Assembly (NCBI GenBank): GCA_964631965.1
Contig: CAZWAR010000139.1
Location: forward strand, 1 to 6,367
Origin: CAIQPS01 sp964631965
Lineage (GTDB): Bacteria; Actinomycetota; Thermoleophilia; RBG-16-64-13
Reading direction: 5' to 3'
DNA: 6,367 bases
This document shows, piece by piece, positions 1 through 5,334 of this stretch. Numbering within the stretch: position 1 is the first letter of the stretch; each line of letters opens with the position of its first letter. Made by a program: the position numbers and the translations under genes. Under the pieces are notes generated by a model. That model ran no database searches. It was not told the DNA's origin and was given only the letters and a program-made list of their open reading frames with translations.

Positions 1-1
1 G

Positions 2-451
2 GCCAAGCAACGCTTGGCGGAAATGCGCGCACAAGCAAGCGAGATGTTCGCCGAGAAGTTCGTCACCGGCACCGAGATCACGATCGGGATAGTGGAGCGC
101 GACCGAACGGTTGAAGCTCTGCCCATCCTGCAACTCGTCCCGAAGAACGAGTTCTACGACTACGAGGCCAAGTACACCGAGGGCATGACGGAGTTCATCC
201 TTCCCGCCCGGCTGCGGCCTGCTGTGTACGCGCGGGCCCAGGAGGAGGCAGTGGCGGTGTTTGGAGCTATCGGTTGCCGAGGTTACTCGCGCATTGACAT
301 GATGGTCGACGCCGACGGCACCCCCTGGTTCGTGGAGGTGAACACCCTTCCCGGCATGACTGAGCTCTCCGACCTGCCTGCGCAGGCGCGCGAGGCCGGC
401 ATCTCCTATGAGGACCTGGTGGAGATCATCCTCCTAACGGCCGCCGTCTGA
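2..451 (+). CDS. ddl: D-alanine--D-alanine ligase, C-terminal part (5' end outside window)
   Basis: ATP-grasp enzyme that joins two D-alanines in the cytoplasm for the peptidoglycan stem peptide. The reading frame is open from base 2, so the gene begins upstream; about 149 codons of a usual 310-370 are present. The visible part is the end of the ATP-grasp domain. It carries a FYDYEAKY block (the substrate-proximal loop of Ddl), then G-Y-S-R-I-D with the metal-ligand Asp at 296-298. The closing motif F-V-E-V-N-T-L-P-G-M-T follows, whose Glu (335-337) and Asn (341-343) are the other Mg ligands. The terminal GISYEDLVEIIL segment is also typical of Ddl. These family residues are all intact, so the C-terminus looks functional. 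An internal TTG or ATG near 14-25 is not a real start, because the ATP-grasp domain would be cut. The next gene begins 7 bases after the stop, suggesting one transcript. A D-Ala--D-Lac variant cannot be excluded without the N-terminal half. Confidence 0.93.
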   Translation, partial: AKQRLAEMRAQASEMFAEKFVTGTEITIGIVERDRTVEALPILQLVPKNEFYDYEAKYTEGMTEFILPARLRPAVYARAQEEAVAVFGAIGCRGYSRIDMMVDADGTPWFVEVNTLPGMTELSDLPAQAREAGISYEDLVEIILLTAAV

Positions 452-458
452 CCGGCGT

Positions 459-1394
459 ATGAGTGGGACCCGCATGGAGGGTTCGGACCCGCAACCGGAT
501 GCCGGAGTGCCTGCCGTCACGAAACGCTGCCAGCCGCGCGGCCTCGCAGCGGAGGCCGACCCTACCGGCGCACGAGTCGTCGACGCGCATGTCCACATCT
601 TCCCTCCGCAGATGATTGCCGAGCGGAACTCCTACCTTTCCCGCGACGACCGCTTCGCGGCACTGTACGCCGACCCTCGAGCCCGCATGGCCACCGCTGA
701 GGAGGTCGTGGCTGAGATGGACCGGACCGGCGTGGCGACCTCGGTGGTGTTCGGATTCGCCTTCAAGGACCAGGGTCTGTGCCGCGAGGTGAACGACTAC
801 GTTCTGGCCTCGACTCGGACTCACAAGGGACGGCTCGCAGGCCTCGCCTGCACCTCGCCGGGCACGCCGGGATCCGTCCGCGAGGTCGTCCGCTGCCTCG
901 ATGCGGGCATGCGTGGGTGTGGCGAGCTGACGCCGGGGGCCACGGCGGCGGATCTCGAGGAACTGACGGAGATCGCCGGATTGCTGCGAGAACGAGAGCT
1001 TCCGTTGCTCGTTCATGCCAACGAGCCTGTGGGGCACGATTATCCCGGCAAGAGCGGGTTCGGCCCGGAGGCGTGCGTGGCCTGCGCACAGGCCTATCCG
1101 GGGCTCTCGCTTGTGTTCGCCCATCTCGGCGGGGGAGCCTTCCTCTACGAGGCGATGCCAGAACTCCGGCACACCCTCGCGGACGTGTACTACGACACAT
1201 CTGCAGTGCCGTACCTGTATGACCCAGGCATCTACCATGCGGCAGCCGCCACCGCCGGCATTCGGAAGGTGCTTTTCGGCAGTGACTATCCGCTGCTCTC
1301 GCCCGCCCGATACCGAGAGGGGCTGAGCGGCCTCTCCTCCGAAGCGCGGACAGTCATCCTCGGCGACAACGCACGAAAGGTCTTCAGGCTATGA
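459..1394 (+). CDS. Amidohydrolase family protein (amidohydrolase_2 type TIM barrel)
   Basis: Predicted cytosolic metal-dependent hydrolase or decarboxylase of the amidohydrolase superfamily (PF04909 type). The substrate is unknown. Of 311 residues, the barrel starts at about 40 with V-V-D-A-H-V-H (metal ligands H44 and H46). It continues with L-L-V-H-A-N-E-P (H186, plus H193), F-A-H-L-G-G-G (H222) and L-F-G-S-D-Y-P (D276), and closes with G-D-N-A-R-K-V-F, the usual end of this family. The full set of catalytic positions is present. Residues 1-39 are a polar extension not needed by the fold. Alternative in-frame starts are ATG at 474 and GTG at 507; none has a convincing Shine-Dalgarno site. 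ATG 459 is kept because it sits 7 bases after the ddl stop. The stop overlaps the next start in an ATGA junction, so translational coupling to the LarB-like gene is likely. TatD-like DNase and dihydroorotase are less likely, given the HLGGG and GSDYP pattern. Confidence 0.88.
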   Translation: MSGTRMEGSDPQPDAGVPAVTKRCQPRGLAAEADPTGARVVDAHVHIFPPQMIAERNSYLSRDDRFAALYADPRARMATAEEVVAEMDRTGVATSVVFGFAFKDQGLCREVNDYVLASTRTHKGRLAGLACTSPGTPGSVREVVRCLDAGMRGCGELTPGATAADLEELTEIAGLLRERELPLLVHANEPVGHDYPGKSGFGPEACVACAQAYPGLSLVFAHLGGGAFLYEAMPELRHTLADVYYDTSAVPYLYDPGIYHAAAATAGIRKVLFGSDYPLLSPARYREGLSGLSSEARTVILGDNARKVFRL

Positions 1395-2320
1395 GTCAGG
1401 ATGCGCGAAGCGATGCGGGCCGCCACGACCTCCGCCGCGACGAGGCCGCCCGCGACGAGGCCGGCCATCAACCCGATCTGCGGGGCATTCTGAACGCACT
1501 GCTTTCGGGCGAGCTGAGCCTGGAGGACGCGCTGCAGAAGCTGCGTCTGCTCCAGGTGACCCGGCTCGGAGAGTTTGCCCGTCTCGACGTGAACCGGGAT
1601 CTCCGCAAAGGGGTGCCGGAGGTGGTCTATGCACCGCGGAAGCAGGATGCCGATCTTGAGACCATCGTCCGCCGGTTCCTCGCAGATCGTGGTCTGGCCT
1701 TGGTGAGCCGGCTGCCCGCGGACCGGGCGGAGCGGCTGCAGGCCGCGTTGGAGGCAGCGACCCTGGGGACGGCGCCGGGCGTCACAGCGACAGGGCCCGA
1801 GGCTTCCGGTGGCACAGCCGGTGGTGCGATCGAAGGCCTGGTCTGGGACTACAGGTCCGGTGCCGAGGTCTTGGCCGTTTACACCTCCCGCTACCGGCCC
1901 TTACAGCCGGAAGGTTGCGTGGGACTGCTCACAGCCGGCACGTCGGACATCCCCGTGGCGGAGGAAGCGGCACTGGTGATAGAGCACATGGGATGCCGGG
2001 TGGAGCGGGGCTACGACACCGGCGTGGCGGGAGTGCACCGCTTGGTGGAGCCCCTCACCCGGATGATCGAGGCAGGAGCCGGTGCGCTGGTAGTGGTGGC
2101 AGGGATGGAGGGGGCACTCCCATCGGTGGTGGCCGGCCTCGTGGACGTGCCCGTGATCGGGGTGCCCACTTCCACCGGCTATGGCCTCGGCGGAGACGGC
2201 ACTGCCGCTCTCTACTCGATCCTTCAGAGTGGCAGCCGGGGTCTGGCCGCCTGGAACATCCACACGGGGGGGGGAGCGGGCGCCGCCGCCGCGCTCATCG
2301 CGCGGCGGCGGCGCGACTAG
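1391..2320 (+). CDS. larB: LarB-like protein (nickel-pincer cofactor biosynthesis / AIR carboxylase family), atypical active site
   Basis: LarB carboxylates and hydrolyses nicotinic acid adenine dinucleotide in the first step of nickel-pincer nucleotide synthesis. Family signs in this 309-aa protein are the N-terminal helical part (L-S-L-E-D-A-L-Q-K-L, about 42-51), then A-R-L-D-V-N-R-D-L-R-K-G-V-P-E-V (63-78). The PurE-like domain follows, with T-A-G-T-S-D-I-P-V-A-E-E-A-A (181-194), Y-D-T-G-V-A-G-V-H-R-L (208-218), V-A-G-M-E-G-A-L-P-S-V-V (236-247) and G-V-P-T-S-T-G-Y-G (257-265). It is longer than the usual 220-260 residues, because of a charged 28-residue N-terminal tail and a Gly/Ala/Thr-rich insert near 124-148. 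Oddity: the usual S-C-A before V-V-N-I-D-N-G-F-G-A is here S-G-S (280-282), with W-N-I-H-T-G-G-G-A at 288-296. The catalytic cysteine therefore seems to be glycine (G281). Start ATG overlaps the previous stop; AAAGG lies 10 bases upstream. No larC or larE is in the window. LarB family membership is firm; LarB activity is not. Confidence 0.85.
   Translation: MSQDARSDAGRHDLRRDEAARDEAGHQPDLRGILNALLSGELSLEDALQKLRLLQVTRLGEFARLDVNRDLRKGVPEVVYAPRKQDADLETIVRRFLADRGLALVSRLPADRAERLQAALEAATLGTAPGVTATGPEASGGTAGGAIEGLVWDYRSGAEVLAVYTSRYRPLQPEGCVGLLTAGTSDIPVAEEAALVIEHMGCRVERGYDTGVAGVHRLVEPLTRMIEAGAGALVVVAGMEGALPSVVAGLVDVPVIGVPTSTGYGLGGDGTAALYSILQSGSRGLAAWNIHTGGGAGAAAALIARRRRD
2280..2314. repeat. Perfect 15-bp GC inverted repeat at the end of the larB-like gene
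   Basis: GCGCCGCCGCCGCGC (2280-2294) is followed by a 5-base loop, TCATC, and by its exact reverse complement at 2300-2314. It lies within the last codons (Ala/Arg-rich tail), 3 bases before the TAG stop. RNA from either strand would form a very stable hairpin. No T-tract follows on either strand, so it is not a classical intrinsic terminator. It could still act as a transcript 3'-end stabiliser, or as a roadblock between the convergent larB-like and epimerase genes. The symmetry is read directly; the function is inferred. Confidence 0.6.
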
Positions 2321-2397
2321 GGTCTACCCAGAGCCGTAGGACGGTCAAGCCGCTCGGGGGGCCGCTTCGCCAGTGGGGCGTCGCTTCCGGCGCCCGC

Positions 2398-3561
2398 TCA
2401 CAGGGCCGCCCCGGCCCCGAAGGGGGCGGGCGGCTCGGAGCGTAGGCCGAAATGGAACTCGAGGTGGTCGGCGATGCGCTCGGCTGCGCGCCCATCGCCA
2501 TAGGGGTTGATGGCGCGGGCCATGCGTTCGTAGACGGAACGGTCGGTCAGAAGCGTCAGCAGTCCGGTGGCGATGGCTCCGGTCTCAGTCCCCACAAGGA
2601 GAGCTGTCCCCGCCGCGATCCCCTCCGGCCGCTCAGTCGTGTCTCTCATGACCAGTACCGGCTTGCCCAGCGAGGGCGCCTCCTCCTGAAGACCTCCGGA
2701 GTCGGTGATAACCACGTCGACGGCCTTCATCAGGTGTATGAACGTGCGGTAACCGAGCGGCTCACAGAAGACCACCTGCGGCAGCCGCTCCAGGACCGTC
2801 TTGAAGGTGTTCCTCACCACCGGGTTCAGATGGATGGGGAAGATGAACGTGACGTTGGGCCGATCCGCGGCGACCCGTTCGATGGCATGTGCCACCTGCT
2901 CCATGGGTACGCCCCAACTCTCCCGTCTGTGCACCGTCACCATCACCTTCGATCCGGGCCGTGCCAAGGCTTCGTCGAGGGCGGGCCCCAGGTCCGGGGC
3001 CGGCATGTCCGCGGCGGCAAGCAAGGCGTCGATGACGGTGTTGCCTGTCACAAGGAGATCGGCGCCTGATACGCCTTCTGCCGCAAGGGCATGGGCTGCG
3101 GCGGGAGTTGGAGGATAGTGGATGCACGCGAGCCGGTCGGCGAGGCGCCGGTTCATCTCCTCCGGATACGGGCTGTACACGTCGGTGGTCCGCAACCCGG
3201 CCTCGACGTGGGCCACCGGGATCTTCCGGTAGTAGGCGGCAAGCGCGCCGGCGAAGGTGGTGGTGGTGTCCCCATGCACCAGGACGATATCCGGCTGTTT
3301 CGTTTGGAGGAGCGGGTCCATCCCCCCGAGGACGGCCGACGTGATGTGACCCAGCGTCTGCGCCTCCTGCATTATGCGGAGATCATGACCCACGGGCAGG
3401 GAGAACTCCTCAACCACCTGGTCCAACATCTCGCGGTGCTGGCCGGTCAGGCACACGAATACTTCCACCACCCCGCGGCGCTCGAGCTCCAGCACGACGG
3501 GAGCCATCTTGATGGCCTCCGGTCTGGTGCCGAAGGTGATGAACACCATGGGGCGGGACAA
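2398..3561 (-). CDS. wecB: UDP-N-acetylglucosamine 2-epimerase (non-hydrolysing)
   Basis: Cytosolic enzyme (WecB/MnaA) that interconverts UDP-GlcNAc and UDP-ManNAc, supplying ManNAc or ManNAcA for surface polysaccharide or teichoic-acid linkage units. The 387 residues cover one full epimerase_2 domain. They include F-G-T-R-P-E-A-I-K (10-18), T-G-Q-H-R-E-M-L-D-Q (39-48), V-H-G-D-T-T-T-T (95-102), H-V-E-A-G-L-R-T (118-125) and S-P-Y-P-E-E-M-N-R-R-L (130-140). V-T-G-N-T-V-I-D follows at 171-178, then V-T-V-H-R-R-E-S (208-215), H-L-N-P-V-V-R (244-250), the UDP-binding I-T-D-S-G-G-L-Q-E-E-A-P-S-L-G-K-P (285-301) and N-P-Y-G-D-G (352-357). D98, E120, E134 and H211 match the catalytic set of E. coli WecB (D95, E117, E131, H213). 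The chosen start is TTG 3561, 12 bases after AAGGAG; ATG 3549 is the alternative. The frame runs on to TTG 3630, but that adds an unconserved tail. It is divergent from the polysaccharide genes and convergent with the larB-like gene. Confidence 0.95.
   Translation of the reverse strand: MSRPMVFITFGTRPEAIKMAPVVLELERRGVVEVFVCLTGQHREMLDQVVEEFSLPVGHDLRIMQEAQTLGHITSAVLGGMDPLLQTKQPDIVLVHGDTTTTFAGALAAYYRKIPVAHVEAGLRTTDVYSPYPEEMNRRLADRLACIHYPPTPAAAHALAAEGVSGADLLVTGNTVIDALLAAADMPAPDLGPALDEALARPGSKVMVTVHRRESWGVPMEQVAHAIERVAADRPNVTFIFPIHLNPVVRNTFKTVLERLPQVVFCEPLGYRTFIHLMKAVDVVITDSGGLQEEAPSLGKPVLVMRDTTERPEGIAAGTALLVGTETGAIATGLLTLLTDRSVYERMARAINPYGDGRAAERIADHLEFHFGLRSEPPAPFGAGAAL
2405..2434. repeat. GC hairpin in the 3' end of the epimerase gene
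   Basis: GCCGCCC (2405-2411) pairs with GGGCGGC (2428-2434). A 3x3 mismatch separates this stem from an inner CCC/GGG stem (2415-2417 with 2422-2424). On the - strand RNA the apex reads C-UUCG-G, an unusually stable tetraloop. It sits just inside the epimerase stop codon and has no U-tract. It may help to end or protect the epimerase transcript, mirroring the hairpin at the end of the convergent gene. Confidence 0.35.
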
Positions 3562-3573
3562 CGCTGGGCGGCG

Positions 3574-3579
3574 CTCCTT
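3574..3579 (-). promoter_or_regulatory. Shine-Dalgarno site of the epimerase gene
   Basis: AAGGAG read on the - strand is the best purine-rich match upstream of the conserved N-terminus. It is 12 bases from TTG 3561, longer than ideal, and 24 from ATG 3549, which is too far. It therefore favours the TTG start and argues against initiation at 3630, which lies upstream of it. Confidence 0.45.
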
Positions 3580-3685
3580 GCGTGGGCGGTCTCCTGACCC
3601 GACTCTAGCCGAGCATCGGCCGAAAGGCAAACCTCAGGTTATTCGGATAAACTTCCGGGATACTGGCCAGATCAAAGGGCTAGAA

Positions 3686-3692
3686 AGAAGGA
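3686..3692 (+). promoter_or_regulatory. Shine-Dalgarno site that fixes the TTG start of the DUF4330 gene
   Basis: AGAAGGA lies 7 bases before TTG 3700, near-ideal spacing. The only nearby ATG (3692-3694) overlaps this site and runs into a stop after three codons. TTG is therefore the credible start of the conserved protein. Confidence 0.7.
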
Positions 3693-3699
3693 TGGCGCC

Positions 3700-4197
3700 T
3701 TGACTCGTGTTGTCGATGACCGGGGCCGGCTGTTCGGTAAGGTCAACATCGTAGATATCCTCGTCCTGCTGGTGATACTGGCCGTTGTCGTGTTCGCCGC
3801 AGTGCGGCTTGCCGGAGCGGATAGCGTTTCGGCCACAGTTCCGGTGCAGGTCAGCTTCCTCAACAAAGCGGTCGACCGTGCCCTGCTCGAGGGTCTCCCT
3901 TCGGAGGGGACCGTTCGAGACAGCGCAGGGAACGTCATCGGTGAGCTCCAGAGCGTGGAAGTGACTCCAACGGTCCAAGAGATGCTCACCGGAGACGGCC
4001 AGTACAAGACCTTCTCCTCCTCCACCCACAGCGACGTCACCTTCGTGGTCATGTGCCAGGGGACGGTGTTGGACTCGAGTGCTCACATCGGCGGTCTTAC
4101 CGCCAGGGTGGGGGCGGACGTGAGGATCGTTGCCCCCGGGTATGAGGCGCAGACTGTGATCAGCAGGGTCGTCTGGGGCTCCGACGCGCTCCAGTAG
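3700..4197 (+). CDS. DUF4330 domain-containing membrane-anchored protein
   Basis: Protein of 165 residues and unknown function. The N-terminus V-D-D-R-G-R-L-F-G-K-V-N-I-V-D (5-19), running straight into a single hydrophobic segment (about 20-38), is the hallmark of DUF4330. The rest (about 45-165) is a soluble beta-rich domain, probably on the outer face of the membrane, since the segment behaves as an uncleaved signal anchor. The repeated V-G-x-D-V-R-I / V-T-F-V-V strands would suit a small barrel. Start TTG 3700 has AGAAGGA 7 bases upstream. It is the first gene of the right-hand block and ends 42 bases before the ligase-like gene. DUF4330 proteins often accompany polysaccharide genes, so a role in assembly or export of the polymer is reasonable but not shown. 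Confidence is good for the family, low for any function. Confidence 0.85.
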   Translation: MTRVVDDRGRLFGKVNIVDILVLLVILAVVVFAAVRLAGADSVSATVPVQVSFLNKAVDRALLEGLPSEGTVRDSAGNVIGELQSVEVTPTVQEMLTGDGQYKTFSSSTHSDVTFVVMCQGTVLDSSAHIGGLTARVGADVRIVAPGYEAQTVISRVVWGSDALQ

Positions 4198-4228
4198 CGC
4201 CCCGATCTCCGCAGCGCGTGTCCGTGAT

Positions 4229-4232
4229 GGAG
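4229..4232 (+). promoter_or_regulatory. Shine-Dalgarno site of the O-antigen ligase-like gene
   Basis: GGAG sits 7 bases before ATG 4240. It supports that start, and hence the long basic N-terminal region of the membrane protein. Confidence 0.6.
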
Positions 4233-4239
4233 CACCGGC

Positions 4240-5334
4240 ATGAAAGCCGTTGAGAGTTCGCTTTCTTATGAGGCAGTACGGACGGCCTATCGCTGGGTCG
4301 GGCGATGCGCCGCCTCGTCGCTGGTAGGACGCGCCTGTCTCCAGGTGGGCCGGAGTTCCCGACCCGCGCTTGCCGGAAGCCGCTCTCTGGGAACGGGCCG
4401 GGTCCGCTCGGCCCCTCTCGTCGACGCTCTGACCGCCCGCCCTGTACTCGTTTTCCAGGGGGCATTGGCCGGAGGCGCAGCCGGGCGAGGTCTGCGGACG
4501 CTGGCGCGGGCCGTCCCCTTCTCCGGTCTTGCGGAGGGCAACTGGGCGCGGGTGCTTGGTGCCGCGGCGATCGGGCTGGGCGCGGGGCTCCTGTCCGGGC
4601 GGGTAGTCCTCGGGGCCGTTCTGCTGATTCTGGGCTTGGTGGGGGCAGTAGCCGGCCCGAGGCTGCTGGAGGCCATGCCCGCTAGTCTCTCAGCTCGGTT
4701 CCTCCGTTCGGTCCCGTCCGCGGTCGGTGGTGCGGAACGTTCCCGGAGGTGGAGCGTCGCCGCCATCGGCGCCTCCACCTGGGCGGCGATGCTCTTGGCT
4801 CTAGTTGCGGGTGTGCTCGCCGCGGCAGGGTCGGAAACCGGGAAGGTCGTGGGCATCACAGTCGCCGTCGCCCTGGCGGTGGCTGCGATGCTGCGTCCTC
4901 AGCTCGTTCTCCTCGCCGTGGCGGCATTCCCGTGGCTGGATTGGGCCGCTCGCAGCACTCTAGGGAGCCTCGGTCCCCTCTGGGATGACACGCTCCTTGT
5001 GGCGTCCGTGGCCTTGATCGTCTGGGCGGTGCTGGTGCTCGGCCGGGACGTCCCCCGGTCGGTTCCCATCACTTTTCCCGCTGTGCTGATGGTGGTCCTG
5101 GCCGCGGCCTCGATTGTCGTGAACCGCGTTCCCGACGCTGTGGCCTTCTACGCGCTCCGGGTCCTGTTCGAGCCCATCCTCTTTTACTTCGTGGGCTTTC
5201 TCATACCGAAAGAGCGGGCCTGGGTGCGCTTGGCGGTGGGCATCTTTGTCGCAAGCGCCACTCTCCTCGCCCTCCACGGACTGTATCAGTATTTGACTCA
5301 CACCCCCACCGGCCAACTGGGTGGACGTCGCTGA
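4240..5334 (+). CDS. O-antigen ligase/polymerase family membrane protein, N-terminal half (frame broken near 5303)
   Basis: First 364 codons of a polytopic membrane protein of the Wzy_C/WaaL superfamily. Such proteins polymerise or transfer lipid-linked glycans on the outer side of the membrane. Residues 1-103 are basic and Ser/Leu-rich without a clear membrane span, and probably form cytosolic amphipathic helices. Hydrophobic segments lie at about 105-120, 122-138, 173-196, 203-218, 220-234, 250-268, 278-296, 303-322 and 329-350. The family-like end of this half is L-H-G-L-Y-Q-Y-L-T (345-353). After P356 the frame reads T-G-Q-L-G-G-R-R and stops, which matches nothing expected. The conserved continuation (A-N-W-V-D-V-A-E-T-G-I) appears in the next frame. 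One extra base, most simply in the C5 tract 5303-5307, explains this. Without it the gene would run 4240-6223 and encode about 660 residues. The start is well supported by a GGAG site. As read, this half lacks the Wzy_C domain and is probably inactive alone. Confidence 0.8.
   Translation: MKAVESSLSYEAVRTAYRWVGRCAASSLVGRACLQVGRSSRPALAGSRSLGTGRVRSAPLVDALTARPVLVFQGALAGGAAGRGLRTLARAVPFSGLAEGNWARVLGAAAIGLGAGLLSGRVVLGAVLLILGLVGAVAGPRLLEAMPASLSARFLRSVPSAVGGAERSRRWSVAAIGASTWAAMLLALVAGVLAAAGSETGKVVGITVAVALAVAAMLRPQLVLLAVAAFPWLDWAARSTLGSLGPLWDDTLLVASVALIVWAVLVLGRDVPRSVPITFPAVLMVVLAAASIVVNRVPDAVAFYALRVLFEPILFYFVGFLIPKERAWVRLAVGIFVASATLLALHGLYQYLTHTPTGQLGGRR
5303..5307 (+). other. Frameshift site in a C5 tract splitting the O-antigen ligase-like gene
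   Basis: In the upstream frame ACC-CCC-ACC-GGC leads to a stop at 5332-5334. Removing one C gives T-P-P-A-N-W-V-D-V-A-E-T-G-I, the P-x-A-N-W-V-D type linker expected in this family, and joins both halves into one 660-codon frame. Sequencing or assembly error, a true mutation, length variation of the tract, or +1 ribosomal slippage on CCC could each produce this picture. Confidence 0.75.

Larger units (their letters stand above)
3562..3699. promoter_or_regulatory. Divergent intergenic region, expected to hold two promoters
   Basis: The epimerase and the DUF4330 gene are transcribed away from each other across this gap, so promoters for both are expected here or just inside the gene ends. The stretch 3636-3700 is less GC-rich than its surroundings. 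The best - strand candidate is TTGATC, then 18 bases, then TTTATC; it matches the housekeeping consensus poorly (4/6 and 3/6). On the + strand GATACT (3659-3664) could be a -10, but no good -35 stands in front of it. CTGGCCAG at 3663-3670 is an 8-base palindrome and could be an operator. A short hairpin, GCCGA-GCA-TCGGC, lies at 3608-3620 in the epimerase leader. All assignments are weak. Confidence 0.3.

Noticed and set aside
426..1238. 270-codon open frame on the - strand opposite the amidohydrolase gene
   Set aside because: It lies antisense to a gene with a complete catalytic motif set. Its product is Arg/His-rich with no recognisable domain, as is typical of shadow frames in GC-rich DNA.
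2266..2320. A frameshift at the G9 tract creating a false C-terminus of the LarB-like protein
   Set aside because: The frame still reads N-I-x-x-G-x-G-A-G and A-A-x-L-I-A at the expected places on both sides of the tract, so the reading frame appears right. Only residue identity is unusual.
3562..3630. Extra 23 codons of the epimerase from TTG 3630
   Set aside because: The added tail is unconserved, lies upstream of the AAGGAG site, and would consume the leader. The family starts close to the F-G-T-R-P-E motif.
3509..3703. 64-codon + strand frame ending in the mini-ORF before the DUF4330 gene
   Set aside because: Most of it is antisense to the conserved N-terminus of the epimerase, and it has no domain or ribosome site.
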